The notes: a model not told the origin generated them from the letters alone. Positions 35,665 through 48,308 are shown, counted from the first letter of the stretch. The stretch is 64,000 nt of DNA from Schizochytrium sp. TIO01 (GCA_004764695.1 SMSO01000008.1:285001-349000); one strand, 5' to 3'. Program-made: numbers and translations.

Positions 35665-37581
35665 ATGGACTCTGTGTGGGGTGAGGAGGATGACCTGGTG
35701 CTAGCTGAGCTGGCCGAACTGGACGCCCTTATCTCTGGTAACCCAATCTCTGCCGTTGACTCAGATGCCTCTTCATCGGCAGCTGGGAGCGGCGCAGGTG
35801 GTAGCTTCGTCAAGGTTGAGCACACTCAGGACCCCAACAGCGCCTCTGCTTTGAGAGCGACTCGCGTTGGAGTAAATGGAGGAGTTCGAGCATGCCCCGG
35901 CGAAAACCCAGCGTCCAACTTCGGTATTGGATCAAGTCATGGTTACGATGTTGACCTCGACCCAGTAACTGGTAGTAGCCATAGAACGATTCTACACCAG
36001 AATTCTGCACCAACGGAGCGTGAAAATACAAGTCTTGCACGTGGGAAAACAAAGAATACGCAAACTCCTCCGCCTGCCAAGAAGAGCACAAGTACTGCAG
36101 AACCAGGGCCCAAATCAGTTTCAAAAGCAGCTCTAGCAGCATCAGGTTCTGATGCTGATTCCTTTGGAGTCGATGTAAAGAAGTCGAAAGCTAGTGTGGG
36201 CAATTATGATGATGATGATGACGATGATGATGATGACGATGAAGATGACGATGAAGACCAGGGCTCGAAGAAGAAGAAGAAAACGAAGCAGCCAAGTGCG
36301 GATGCCAAGGCTCGTAGACGTAACACAAATGCAGAGGCGTCTAGGCGTAGTCGACTCAAGCGCAAGGCAGTGATGGAGAAGCTTCGTGAACGAAATGATG
36401 AGCTTGAGCAGGCGCGGAGTCTGTACCTTGAGCGAATTGCAGAACTTCAGCTTGAAGTTTCGACGCTTCGTCATGCAGGAAGCATCGACGTTGCTCGCGA
36501 AAACGAGTTGCTCCGTGCGGAGATCCGGAAACACAAAATGTTTATTTCTAGTATAGTTAGGGCCACTCGTCAAGCACCACAAATGTTACTGGAGGAGCGC
36601 GTACGCTTGCTCAAGAATGGCATTGATAGCACACTTGGCCAAATTGTTGGCCTTATTCATACGTCTACAGATTGGCAAGAACATCACTTTACGTCTCCAG
36701 CGCCTCAGCATGATATCAAGTACCGGTTCACATACCAATTTCTACCTGAAGGAGCGCGCGGGGAGGAAGTGAAGCGGATTAATATGCGTGTTGAAAGCTT
36801 CTTTCTGGACTTGGAGGCAAAGTCCGTAGCAGACGGACTTTGGGATGATAAATTGGCTGAGTCATGGCAAACGAGGAAAACAATGAAAAATTCTGAAATT
36901 GACGGCGTACAGCGAGAGTGGAAGACTTTTTTCTCAGAAGAGTTTGAGGAGGCGCTCAATGAGCTCGGTGAGCATCTTGATATTTCTACTTACGCTGAAG
37001 CGACTGAAAATGAAGATGGTAGTGTAAATAAGATCCGTGCTCTCTTCGCACGGACATATGCATGGCGAAGTCTTGTTCCCTCAGCCTTTTTTGCTACGGC
37101 AGAGTCCTCAGAGATCGACATGAATGAGGTTCGGGAGTCTATTACAGACGGGGTGTCAGCTTGTCCAATTATTGCCACAAGTGAGTTCTCAAAACAATTA
37201 GAAAAGGCACAGATCACTGTGCCACAAGACCATGATAACAACAACGAAGAAATCCGCCGGGTTGATACATCAGTGATGCACGGGCATGTGCTCATTCCAG
37301 CTCTTGATAGCTCAGGGTGTCCTCGAAGCCACCACATAAGTGTCATGTCGCTTCCGGTGGGTTACTTTGCCGGCTCCAAGTCAATCGAGACAGCTGCAAC
37401 GAGCGACGGTGGACTCACAGACTCATTTGCACGATATTTCCTCGATGATTGCCTATTGCTACTGAAAGAAGTCCATTCAGTAGCCTCAAATTCTCTTAAT
37501 CCCCGACCCACATCATATAGCACCCCAGGTTCAAATGGTACCGGAACATCTGGGGACACTGGGCTCGGCTTAACCAATTAG
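35665..37581 (+). CDS. bZIP transcription factor, family copy 1
   Basis: A 638-residue predicted nuclear DNA-binding dimer. The N-terminus has an acidic, leucine-containing start (LVLAELAELDALI) that resembles an activation segment. A run of Asp/Glu and then a Lys-rich patch immediately precede the basic region. The basic region has Asn222 in N-A-E-A-S-R-R-S-R, which aligns with GCN4 N-T-E-A-A-R-R-S-R. Zipper core residues at +18, +25, +32, +39 and +46 from that Asn are L, L, Y, L and L. A second helix (ARENELLRAEIRKHK) follows. The shared family C-terminal region begins at EERVRLLKNGI and includes GHVLIPALD and SLPVGYF near the end. The frame is open upstream from 35491 (a GTG), with an earlier in-frame ATG at 35551. 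I prefer 35665 because it gives the acidic N-terminus and has CACCATGG context. It is the first of five family members in the window. Confidence 0.88.
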   Translation: MDSVWGEEDDLVLAELAELDALISGNPISAVDSDASSSAAGSGAGGSFVKVEHTQDPNSASALRATRVGVNGGVRACPGENPASNFGIGSSHGYDVDLDPVTGSSHRTILHQNSAPTERENTSLARGKTKNTQTPPPAKKSTSTAEPGPKSVSKAALAASGSDADSFGVDVKKSKASVGNYDDDDDDDDDDDEDDDEDQGSKKKKKTKQPSADAKARRRNTNAEASRRSRLKRKAVMEKLRERNDELEQARSLYLERIAELQLEVSTLRHAGSIDVARENELLRAEIRKHKMFISSIVRATRQAPQMLLEERVRLLKNGIDSTLGQIVGLIHTSTDWQEHHFTSPAPQHDIKYRFTYQFLPEGARGEEVKRINMRVESFFLDLEAKSVADGLWDDKLAESWQTRKTMKNSEIDGVQREWKTFFSEEFEEALNELGEHLDISTYAEATENEDGSVNKIRALFARTYAWRSLVPSAFFATAESSEIDMNEVRESITDGVSACPIIATSEFSKQLEKAQITVPQDHDNNNEEIRRVDTSVMHGHVLIPALDSSGCPRSHHISVMSLPVGYFAGSKSIETAATSDGGLTDSFARYFLDDCLLLLKEVHSVASNSLNPRPTSYSTPGSNGTGTSGDTGLGLTN

Positions 37582-38160
37582 TGGTTGAGCCTGCCGTTGA
37601 GATTTAGGGGTTACAAACCTCAAGAAGGCATCGCGAATGGATGCGTGAAAGTTGAAAGCGAAAGCGCAACTTGGTTTCCTTTTTTCTCTGGAAGTTCTGT
37701 CGTGCCGTTCTTATATGCTAAGAACCTCCTCCCCTCAATTCTACCCAATCGGGGAGAGGATTAAGGGGTTCCACTTATCAGTGCCGCTCCTCTGTTTCAA
37801 TGGTGCATGTAAAGCTTGTGTGCTTTGTTGAACCTGAGGAACTTTGGGCGCTAAGTTGAAGTTTACACGTTTGACGGTCATTGTAGTGCGCGTCTTACTC
37901 TAGCCTTACTCTAGCTAGGCACACTATCATGGCAGAAAGAAAGGTCATACTGTTTATGGCGGCGATATTGGACGTAGCAATCAGAAAGATGCCTTGAAGT
38001 TGATATCAGTGTCTTCTTTCTGCGTTTCAGGGTACTACTCGATTAACTTCATTGTCCTCGATCATTTTTTGGTTACATTTCCTCTGTTGTTATTTTCCTC
38101 TCTCGTTCCATGACGTTAATTCTCTGATATCATAGCTTAACTCTAGATTGATCATGTAAA
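37582..38160. other. Intergenic, 3' flank of bZIP copy 1
   Basis: No ORF of note. T-rich stretches are typical of a 3' flank. Confidence 0.5.
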
Positions 38161-38273
38161 GACGCTCAAGTTTTCAAAGTTCTGAGCACGTGCGTCTTTT
38201 TTTCTTATTTGATATAAGAGCAATGAGCGCTATTGAAATTAACCTATTTTCGCGCTCATTGCTTAATTTTTTT
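38161..38273. terminator. Two hairpins each followed by a T run
   Basis: First hairpin: GACGC at 38161 pairs imperfectly with GCGTC at about 38192-38196 and runs into TTTTTTT. Second hairpin: a perfect 12-bp inverted repeat, AGCAATGAGCGC (38219-38230) and GCGCTCATTGCT (38252-38263), then AA and T8. In bacteria this would read as a terminator. In a eukaryote, a stem-loop plus T run could end an RNA polymerase III transcript or be a structured element in the 3' flank of bZIP copy 1. The arrangement is clear; the role is unknown. Confidence 0.4.
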
Positions 38274-40218
38274 TCTGTCACTTCCGGAAGCTCGTGCCTT
38301 ACTATTATATGATAACCAAAGTACTCTATCTATATACTTTCAATAATTTCTGATCTACTATCTAAGTTTTCGCAAGTTGCTCTCTAGAGAAAACTCTCAC
38401 TCATCTTGCGTGTCAAAAGTTTCGTAGTGGTACCTAGCAAATCTTGTTTCTGCGAGTAGGTGGGTAGGTAGTGCGCTCTTGTTTGTCTCCCAATTAGTAA
38501 CTAGTACTCCTCTTCCCAGCTTTCATTCTTCTCAGGCATGTCTTCGGGGTGTGCACAAAATAAGCTTTCCTATTCAACTTGTAACTTGAACTCAAAGCAA
38601 TGTCTTCTTTCCGTCGCACTGTAAATCTTCACTTGTGTTGAACATAAGCGAGTCTTGTTGATCGCTGACTAGTTCCTACGTAGGTACTCCCTCCCTCTTC
38701 AACTAGCTACTGGAATGGCTCGTCTCTCCGCCAACCAATATTATCACAAACATACCTGAGGCTGTCCATCATAGCAGCTAAAACCAGTTCCCTGGCTTCT
38801 TCTACCTACTAGCTAGTATCAGATGCAGGAGATATCTTCCCTACTTTCGATGGATTGATAGATGGGGTAACTTTCTTTTCGACCTCGAAAGTGCCCGGAG
38901 AACCTCAACAAGTTCCAATACCCAGTACTAAGTAGGTAGGTACCAGCGCTATCCGAAGGCCTACATACATTTGTAGTGGTTCTTGCTTGGCGAGGAAGTT
39001 CTTCTTGGCCATGCATCCTGCAGCTACTTTCCAGGCACAGCTAATTCCTCCTCGTTGCACGTGGCATTTCCGCCGACCAACCGCGGTGAATCGAGTCATC
39101 AAGCCCAGGAGCGAGCGCTCCAGTGAACCAATCTCCAGGCCGGCCTGGCCTGTCCCTCCCTATTTTCACGACCGTCGACTGCCCTGCTGCAAGTTGCTTC
39201 GTAGCAGCAGTGGTGCTACTACTACGTCCTATCTCGTCAACGGCTCGTGCGTGTGGTTTCGTTTCGCATGATGGCACCTCGCGAGCTCAAGAAGCCTGTC
39301 TGTACCCGGATTTCCACCCCCTTCCGCCCAAATGATGAGGACCTGCCGCTTCATGCCATGCCACTCCAGCTTCAAGTTTCAAGCCTCAAGCTTCACCCCG
39401 GCAGGCAGCGAGGGAGAACTAAGACAGCGGCTGGCACGCTTTACGAACTAGTAGCATCGCAGAAGCCGCTTTGGCGAGCTACGTCGTCATAGACCGAGGT
39501 TCAGGACGACGTCGGGTACTTTTCAGCTCGCACCTCTAAAACTGCCAAGACGTCCACGGTCACGACGCCCAGCACCACGGTTTCCGCTCCTGCTTCCCGG
39601 CGAGCTCTCCTTCTCCTTCTTCTTCTTCTTCTGCTGCTGCTGCTCGTGCCTTCTGTCTAAAGCGCCACGCCACGCCCTCTCCAGCAGTCCCGCGCCCTTC
39701 TCCTCGAGCTCTTGCGGAGATCCTCGCTCCCAGGACTTCGAATTCCTCTTCTTCTTCATTCATTCATTCATGATATCTATCTATGAACGTATGTATGTAT
39801 GTATCTAATATGTATGTATGGATGTATTTGAATATCCACGCATCCATGCATCTTTCTTCGCATGCACGCACGGCCCTGCGCCTGCCTGCGCGCCTTCTCG
39901 CGGCCCAGCGAGCGCCCCCTCGGCCGGGAGCGAGCTCCGCCGCCTCAGGCAGCGAGCGAGCGCAGCCATCATCGCCAGACAGCGCCGTTCCCGCGAGCGA
40001 GCGAGCTCGCTCGACCCTTCGAAAGAAAGAGCTCTGCGTGCGAGATTGTAAGAACGTGGCGCAAATCTTTTTACGGACCAGCTAAACATTTATTTATTTC
40101 ATTTATTACATTTAGTTCATTTATTTCATTTATTTCATTTATTAGTTCCCTCTTCCTTTCTGTCGCCTTCCTCTAGGCACTAGGAGGCGCTAGGCAGCCC
40201 TACTGGGAGCTAGCTCCC
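38274..40218. other. Gene-poor region
   Basis: No supported gene. GGTAGGTA motifs occur at 38463 and 38935. A TTCTTC/TGCTGC stretch lies at about 39608-39643 and ATGT/ATTC runs at about 39755-39830. Arg/Ala-rich frames near 39800-40085 overlap one another in several frames and have no domain. Confidence 0.5.
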
Positions 40219-40219
40219 G

Positions 40220-40259
<40 letters not shown>

Positions 40260-40260
40260 T
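40219..40260. repeat. (TTTC)n microsatellite
   Basis: About ten TTTC units. Confidence 0.9.
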
Positions 40261-40454
40261 TGGGGATCTTCTCTCAATCTCTCTCTCTCTCTCTCTATCT
40301 TCCGCAGCATTGGGAAGTTCTGCCTGAGACACCCTGCGAGGGTCTCTCCGGAGGCAGCTGGATGGATGCATTGGGGAGGAAACAACATTTGTTAGTTTAT
40401 TTTCCATTTGGGAAAGAAGGGTTTTACTTTGTTGCAAGATTTTGGAATCAATGA

Positions 40455-40500
40455 AAAGTAAAGTAAAGTAAAGTAAAGTAAAGTAAAGTAAAGTAAAGTA
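40455..40500. repeat. (AAGTA)n microsatellite
   Basis: About nine pentanucleotide units, a different unit length from the neighbouring tracts. Confidence 0.9.
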
Positions 40501-42080
40501 GACAATTCGAACAGGTATTACTCTAGTCTACTCTGCTCTGCTCTACTCTTTCGTTCGTTCTTTCTCTACACTTCCGCAAAATCATCGTCATCGCCGTGCA
40601 TGCAGCATTGGTATACATAGGGAGAATGCAGATACACATGCAATTCATGCCAAGCAACGGCGGGGCCGGAGAGGAGGCTGAAAAGGAGGCGGTAAGCGAG
40701 GCTTTTGCAGAGCTTGGCCAGGGTTTTGAGGCTTTTTCTTCTTTTTCTTCTTTTTCTTCTTCTTTTCTAGTCCAGATGTTACTAAAACTGAAGGTGGATT
40801 AAAAAAAAAAGAAAAAGAAAAAGATGAATAGGATAATAATGTTTACAAAAACATAAGAGGGTTATTATTCATTCCTTTTGGGCACTATCTGTAGAAGTAA
40901 GTAGTTCATAAAAGAAAGGCCAAAGAAAAGAGAAAGAAAATGTTTTAATTTAATAGTTTTCTTATATAATTCAATTCGATTGCCCTTGAGAGGACTTGAG
41001 GAGAAGAAGGATAATGGTTTAAAAGCGCCTCAGGCAAATGGCAAGCGTGAACAATACAAGCAATTTAGTCCTTGCAGACTTCAGGCTCCTGCTTTGATAA
41101 ATCAATCAAAGGCTAAATTATAATGAGTGGGGGCTAGCAATGAGTTTATCGTATTGCTTTACTTCGAGTTGGTCTTCCTAAGTAGGTTCTGCCTAAGAAT
41201 TTCGATTCCAGCTCTTTAAAATGCTTACAGAAAGGTTGCCACGGAATCCAAAACCCACGTCGAAAAGTTCGCAAGGAGGATCTTTTCGATCCAGAGGAAA
41301 GCCACAAGCCCTGATGCGACCAAAACTCTTGCCAGATAGCTTTTCTTCTTGCTTGCAGGTATTGTCGATATCGAATTTGCATTTACTCGGCATTCGACCT
41401 CCTTCGTTTCGTGTAATTCGCCACATCAGCTGCTTCCTTTCCCGCGAGGATAATCGTCATGAAGATCGATAACTTCTTTAGAACATCTCAGCATCCCACT
41501 TTATACTATCTGCGAAGCTGTTTCGTGTCTATATCCGAAGCTCGAAGACTCGAAGCTTGTTCGTTTCCAGCTTTTTCTTTTTTATTTTACTCTCCACAGA
41601 AATAAAAGATTAGCGAGCAAAACGAACGTAGTAGATCAACAAAAGTAAAATGTAAAATACACCAGCTACCTAGGTGCTATGTTACTCCTACTTCCTTTTG
41701 TTTACCTTCAAAAAAACGAAAGATAGATAGAAAGAAAGGAGCAAAGATCCTCGTTTTAACCCAAGGAAGTAGGCGCATCGTCATGAAGGAAGATCCGCTC
41801 GATGCTACCATGGGCGCAAGTACTAAAGTAAAGCAAAGCAAAGCAAAGAAAACCAGCCTTCTTTCTGACGTTGGCCGTTTCGTCCATGTCCGAGATATCT
41901 ATCATAATCCACACACTGGAGAACGCGCCATGACCAAAGGCGGCTTCTGGAGGGCCCGCGGGCAATTGAAAAGGAAAGCCCACAGACGTTCATTTATTCA
42001 CCTCACCACTTCTTTTAGCAAACAGAACAAATGTGCTTGGAAAAAAGGCGGTAAAAAGTTCATCTCTCAATGAGAATAGG
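40501..42080. other. Gene-poor region with a weak ORF
   Basis: A 96-codon ATG frame at 41783-42073 encodes a Lys-rich peptide without a recognisable domain. Evidence is too thin for a gene call. Otherwise it is AT-rich non-coding sequence. Confidence 0.4.
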
Positions 42081-42105
42081 ACATTATAGCTAGCCGCTAT
42101 AATGT
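42081..42105. repeat. Perfect 10-bp inverted repeat
   Basis: ACATTATAGC (42081-42090) and GCTATAATGT (42096-42105) are separated by TAGCC and lie directly before a TTTG tract. It could be a hairpin or a relic of a terminal repeat. No partner was seen. Confidence 0.75.
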
Positions 42106-42118
42106 GCTTCGGAAATGG

Positions 42119-42230
42119 TTTTGTTTGTTTGTTTGTTTGTTTGTTTGTTTGTTTGTTATTTGTTTGTTCAAGTTTGTTTGTTCTTTGTTCAAGTTTGTTT
42201 GTTTGTTTAATATTTGTTGAAGTTTGTTTG
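42119..42230. repeat. (TTTG)n tract
   Basis: Pure TTTG units at about 42119-42158 pass into a degenerate TTTGTTCAAG-type stretch to about 42230. A related CAAA-rich run on the opposite strand lies at about 42838-42925. Confidence 0.85.
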
Positions 42231-43636
42231 TTCAGTTTATTTGTGAAACTGAGACGTTTTGCAAATCGAATCGAAGAAGCTTGCAAAGCCTGCGGCGTTC
42301 AGGATATCATAGGTTCAGGAGAGCTTATCAGTGGTTGCATCCACGCCTCGGCACGCTCTTGAGGAAGCCGCCTGCCCCATTAATAACGAAGCGGTACCGG
42401 GCGCTTGGCTGCATACCCACGAAGAACGAAGAGGCCTCTCAATCATTCATTCTACTCACTGCTACTTCTTCTTTGTTCTTTCCCCATCATAAACATATCA
42501 TCATTCAAGTTGTTTATTTTCTTTCTTATTTTTCTTGGGTTAAATAAAATGTATTCATGAAACAGAATAAACGACAGGCAGGCAGGTAGGTAGGTTAGGC
42601 AAACTGCTACTGTGACTTTTCTTTCTTCTTTTTCTTTCTGCTGGATCTCAAGCGTTGCATTTTCGAGCTGGCAAAGCCCTTTCTGGAGCCCTGCAGTGCC
42701 CAGATTTGCCTCGAAGGCCTTCTCAGACCTAACCGGCTATCGAATATCTGGAAGGACCCGACTTGGCGGCGTTAAATTTACCACGCGCCACACAAGGGTC
42801 AAGCGATGCTTTTCCTCTGGATGCGCAAAATAGTTAAAAACAAACAAATATACAAACTCAAACAGACAAATAACAAACAAACTTGAGCAAACAAATACTA
42901 AACAAACAGAAACCAACAAACCTCGTAATTTCCGAATCAGAACGAATGAATGATTCGTTCTTTCACCCACCATCAAAACTCACGTTCATCCACCGCACCG
43001 CCTCGAGACCGTGGCGGCGGGCCTTCCCTCGACACGGGTCTTGGCGTCGGTGCCTAGAGTGCTCAACTGTCACTTGTTCATTTCTTCGGGTGTGGGTTCT
43101 AGCCGTGGTCCATGCCCATATCGAACCGGGCCAGGCACAGACGGATCCATGCACCCTTCTGTGGTGCGCCAATCTCATTCTCGACTCATGCATTCATGCA
43201 TTCATCCATCCATCCATCCATCCATTTGTTCATTCATACATTTCTCCAGAGCTCGCCTCGGCGGAGTTGAGCTGCGCGGCTGAGCACCTTGGGGTTTGCT
43301 TGTTTGCTTGTTTGCTTGTGCGACGATCGTTCACGATGATGGCGGCGATCTCGTTTGTGGCCACGCACGGTCTCAATGAGACTGTACCTAGCTAGAAAAT
43401 AATAATAATAATAATAAAATACAAAAACAAATAAATAAATAAGTAAATAAATAAATAAATAGATAAATAAATAAATAGAAAGTACTAGCGTATGCCACCA
43501 AGTTACCTCGTGCGTGCTGCGTGCGTGGGTGCGTGCGTGGGTGCGTGGATCTCTGCGACCAGAGCAGCTCCGGCGCCCGCCAAGGCCTCGTTGGGAAGGT
43601 CGAAGCGCCTGCGCCCCGCCCACATCGTCAAAGCCG
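42231..43636. other. Gene-poor region
   Basis: No supported gene. The GGTAGGTA motif is at 42585 and a CATC/ATTC run at about 43190-43235. AAT and AAAT units at 43394-43485 form a short AT-rich tract. Confidence 0.5.
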
Positions 43637-44038
43637 ATGAAGAGACCGCGCGGGGGCCCAGATGACGGGCTTCTGACGCCGCAGAATCCGGCCACGAGCG
43701 CTTCGGCTCACGAGACAACGCTAGCTGGCGTTACCACAGTCCTAGTGACCCCCACTTCAAGGAGGACAGCAAAAAGACAGGTTCTGTGTTGTTGGCCTTT
43801 CGCGCAGTTAGAGCAGGCGAACCGGCAGAGTCCTGGGGGGAAAGGGATAGCTCTCACTGCCCTTCTTACTTCCCCTGGAGTTGCTGCTCGCCGCGGATTT
43901 CCCACGGGCCAACCGAATAAGCGGCGAGATCGTACACGTCGTCCGCCTCGTGACACGCTTTTCGCCTCAGAATCGAAACAAATTACAGGGCCTAAAAGGT
44001 GTTGCAATCCAATGGTAAGTTCTCATGGGCAGAAGTAG
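43637..44038 (+). CDS. Weak hypothetical ORF, Arg/Pro-rich
   Basis: A 133-codon ATG frame encodes a basic, proline-containing peptide starting MKRPRGGPDDG with a TP site. I do not recognise it. Near its 3' end the sequence AATGGTAAGT (from about 44010) is a good match to a splice donor, so this could be a first exon, but no acceptor exon with coding character was found downstream. The region is otherwise repeat-rich and non-coding, so chance is quite possible. Confidence 0.2.
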   Translation: MKRPRGGPDDGLLTPQNPATSASAHETTLAGVTTVLVTPTSRRTAKRQVLCCWPFAQLEQANRQSPGGKGIALTALLTSPGVAARRGFPTGQPNKRRDRTRRPPRDTLFASESKQITGPKRCCNPMVSSHGQK

Positions 44039-45711
44039 ATCTCGAGTTCTGGGGTGGTGGCCAGATTTGTCCGCCTAGGTTGGAAAGTACTGATTCTTTA
44101 GGCACAGGTACGTGTTAGGTAGGTATTTACTACTGCTACTATTACGAGGCTTTAGAAAATCGAAACAGAAACCGAAGATGGAAATGCATTCTTCGGGTTC
44201 TTTCGGAAAAGGTTAACTTAAGGTAACTACTGTATTTTTATCCCCTCCCAAGAGGGAAATAAGAGAGAGAGAAAGTCTAATTCCCAAAAGTTTGTGCTCT
44301 GAAAAGAATAGTTGAGGAAATGGATGAAAAGGTGCAAAAGAAATGCCCATTTCTTCCTTGCTATACAGCAAAATGCCCCGTAGTACTAACAATACAAAAA
44401 TTACATTTATAGTACTTTTTTTTAATTTTTAAAATTAATTTTATTTTTAAGGTCAAACAAATAACTCAAATAATCATGGGAATTAGTACGAAGAAAGGAA
44501 GAAAAAGAAGAAGAAGAAGAACGAATGGAATAGCGTGAAGGAAAGAGACCATGAAGAAGACGAGACGGAGGCGGAGATGAGCGCCGCACGACGGGGCGAA
44601 CCTGCTCAGCGAACGCAAGGACGCCCACCGTGCAAACTGGTCGTGACCGCCTCGCAGACACTGATGCGGCGGATCGTCAAGTCACTGGGTACTTCCACTC
44701 CCCTGCCTTGGTTGGCAGGAGGTCTGGCTGGATGAAGAGAAACAAGCGCAACGTCAACTTGCACGGATGTCGTCCTCGAAGGAGCACCAGCAAGACAGCA
44801 AGACAGCAGAGAGACCGGCCAAAGATCGACGGCCTGCCCAAGAGCACTACCGCATCGAAGAGTGAGTGGAGTGTAGAGGAACTTGGACGTCCACAACGTC
44901 AAGTTCAAGTTAGAGTTGAAGTTGAGCTTGAAGTTGAAGTGGAGCTTGAAGAGTTAAACTGGAATGGCACGTTAAATCTCCACTTCTTCAAGCTGAGACC
45001 AGAATGTTTGTTTGTTTGCTTGCTCTGCGGCCTTTGAAAGCGGCTGTGTAATTCGTATCAATCTCGAAACTCCGACTTCATTGCGCAGGAGACTTGGACC
45101 GAAGTGAACTGGTGGACTTATAGCTCAGCGATGATCTGCTTTGGGAATCGAATGACTCGATCATCAGAGTTCTCCGTTTCAGAAGCTACCTTATACTATA
45201 CTAGTGTCCTAACCTGTTGGGTTGTGAGTGTCAATATTATATTTTATATCTCCATTTTAAAAATTAAATAAATGATCTACAATGAAAACAAAAACAATTA
45301 AAACTTTGTAATTATTTAAAGGCGTATATTCATAAAGAGGCGTTTTGGAACGAGACCACTTTTATTTAGGACAGAAGCAAAATCATCTTCAGGAATGAGG
45401 GAAAAAAGAGAAAAGAAATAGGGCCCACGGTTCATCGAATCGAGGTTCGCCATCCAAACAGTCGAACAAACAGTCCCTCCTTTCAAGCACACACCTGCCA
45501 GGGCTCGTTTTAATCTCAACCCGGTCTGTTTCGTCTCCTGCGTATGCGACGAGCGTTCTCAACTCCATTCGCTCCCCATGTCTACTCTTCAATCTTCGTC
45601 TGCCTTGTTTCTCCCTCATTTATTTCATTTCTTCTGTTTCTCTGGTTGTTCTTAGTTTCTTTCCTTCTTTCTCATTTCTCAGGCGCATTACCATCCACAC
45701 TCATGAAAGGG
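44039..45711. other. Gene-poor region
   Basis: Holds GGTAGGTA at 44118 and an AAG repeat at about 44504-44520. A GAAGTTGAGCTT-type degenerate repeat at about 44900-44955 creates a VEVELE artefact in an otherwise unsupported frame (44630-45037). No gene called. Confidence 0.5.
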
Positions 45712-45846
45712 TCATTCATTCATTCATTCATTCATTCATTCATTCATTCATTCATTCATTCATTCATTCATTCATTCGTTCGTTCGTTCATTCATTCGTT
45801 CGTTCATTCATTCATTCGTTCGTCCATTCATTCATTCGTTCGTTCG
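45712..45846. repeat. (ATTC)n tract with GTTC blocks
   Basis: About 34 units. It begins as pure ATTC, then alternates ATTC with CGTT/GTTC variants. Confidence 0.9.
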
Positions 45847-46344
45847 GAGATTCGGACATCTATTTCCGTGGGTGGGATTGGAATAGAAGGAAGGAAGCAA
45901 TGAATGCTCAATCAATCGATGAGGATACAGACTAACAGATCGAACGAACAGCAGATTGAATGAAGCGCCACTTTGTGGCTTTGCTCTCAACTTCGATCCT
46001 TCGAAGCCCGCACAATTGAACTAATTGATTGATTGATTGACTGATTGATTGAATTGATTGAGTGATCGTTTGATTTTTGGCCGACCTGAATGGATGAGGC
46101 TAATAGGCAATGGATGCAGAAACAAACACACAGACCGAGGAAACCATATGCTCGAGGAGGAAGCAACGACGCTGTCCATGGTCGCCTTCATTGGCTCACC
46201 GATCGAGCGTCGCGTGCGTTGTAGCTACCTAGTAGGTCTTCATTCATTCATTCATTCCTTCATTCATTCCTTCATTCATTCATTCACTGTTCCTTCATTC
46301 CGGATTGGCGTATATGATTTAAGTGACACTTATGTACTATGATA

Positions 46345-46381
46345 AAGGAAGGAAGGAAGGAAGGAAGGAAGGAAGGAAGGA
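46345..46381. repeat. (GGAA)n microsatellite
   Basis: About nine GGAA units, purine-only on the plus strand. Confidence 0.9.
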
Positions 46382-47412
46382 AAGAATGGATTTGTAAATG
46401 AGCGACGCAAACAAAGGCGAGAGGACGACAGGCAGACAGACAGACGGTCAACGTTGCTGGCGATGCACGAGAGCCCTCTCCAACGCCGCCGCGCCTTCGT
46501 CGACAGGGTTTCGAAGGGGCCACGGTCACAGGGTCCATCTCCACCTCACGCTCTCGTAAGAGATCCTATTCGTTCATCTTCACTCCTCCATGAACGCATT
46601 TTGTTGTTGAATAAATAAGCTATGAACGAATAAGTAGATTGATGTGCTGACTTCGAACCACCGTGTGATGAGTGAGACATGCGATGTTTCCTAATAAGTA
46701 AATGAATCAACGAATATCAATAAACCAATAAACCGAAACTCCTGCAAAACGAAGCACATTGCGAAAGAAAGCCCGAAAGCTCATCCACATTGAAGGTTCC
46801 GGCCGATGAGCTATTATTATTTTCAGAATATTAAAACCTGTACATCAATAGATAAACAGACGTTGATAAATAAATACAGTACCTACCTACCCCGGTCAGC
46901 TAGCTAGACACTAGCACCTGCCCAGAAAGAAAGAAAGAAAGAAAAAGAGAGAGAGAGAAGTAGACAATGAATGAATGAATGAATAGTGAATAGTGAATGA
47001 ATGCTATCCAAGTAAGAATAAAACGTTTACAAGAAATACCTTTGTTTACAGAGCTGTGGCAATCAGTGTTACGAGTCCGGTATCTACCTCGCAAGAAAAG
47101 ACGCATGGACTGCCCTGTGCAGAGACCGACGCGGCGGCCAAAGAATTGAATTAGAGGCCATCGGCTGAGAGAGTGCACTATACTAAGGATTCATTGGCGA
47201 GCGATGAATGGGATGGACAGAGAGACTGCGGAAGTGAGCAAGTTCTTTATTTAAAAAAACAAAATAAAAAATCAGTGATGATAATTATAATGTGTAGAAA
47301 GAATGTCGCATTGTAATATGTGAGCACTTCTAGTTACTATGTGTTTCTGTGTATTTCAATTTCAATCTGTTCTAAATGTTATTATATAAATAAGTAGAAT
47401 TTACAACACATT

Positions 47413-47452
<40 letters not shown>

Positions 47453-48308
47453 TTTATTTAAATTATATTATATTAAAAAAATTAATAAGAATTATAAAGG
47501 GAGTTCGTCTTCTTTGAAAAACAATTTCTTCCTTCAAGTCACAACTTGGGAGGAAGAATTACTAAAATTGAACTGACCATAGGCACTTTGAACCAGATAA
47601 TTTAAATTTAGTTTTTCCTTTCCTTTCCTTTTTTATTTGATTTGTTCTACAACTAAATTGACTTTTAAAAGTACTATTTAAGAAGAAAAAAGGAGCTGAG
47701 TGATGTAGTAAAGTTGATAAGTGAGAAGAAGAGTGAACGCGAGAGAGATAAAAAGAAAAACCTCCGCGTGCCGCAAAGCCGGAACTGTCCCGAGGCGGAC
47801 TCTACGCGAGCGGCAGCAACGGAGGACCTGTTAGGCGAGCCAACTACAGTACCATCCTAGTGGATAGCCTCCCCTGGTGCTTGGTTGGTCGTCAGCCAGA
47901 GCCACTTTCCTCAAACTTTCATTCGAACACTGCAAAATTCACACGGTCGACGGTATATACTTGGAGCAGTGGTCACCGGCTTGAACGAAACTTCAACGCG
48001 TGACAAATACTCGCGTTAGGAATATCTCGAAGGGTGTTCATATCCTCATCAGGGAGTTGACGTGTGCACATCCACCTGCCTTTGATTCTTGCAATAATCC
48101 TTGACCTGGAGGACGTGCACGAGCTTGGGAGCATAAAAACGTCTCGAAAAATTGAGCTTCTTTGGTGCAAATCAGTCTATCTTCAAGGAGCGCTGACGCC
48201 CCCTATCCTTCAGGGAGTTTTGCGCGCACATCACAAAGGTCAAGTTCTGCGAGAGTCTTGAAAAATTTCAAGGAACACGAGCATAGACTTTGTAGTATTG
48301 CATAACAA
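46382..48308. other. Upstream region of bZIP copy 2
   Basis: No supported gene. TACCTACCTACC is at 46880-46891. A very AT-rich block spans about 47260-47500. The last 600 bp before bZIP copy 2 are repeat-free and more GC-balanced, as expected for a promoter. Confidence 0.5.
47415..47449. repeat. (AT)n microsatellite
   Basis: About sixteen AT dinucleotides inside the AT-rich block. Confidence 0.9.

Noticed and set aside
44630-45037. 135-codon frame with VEVELE repeats
   Set aside because: Opens with GTG; the repeat part comes from a GAAGTTGAGCTT-type tandem repeat.
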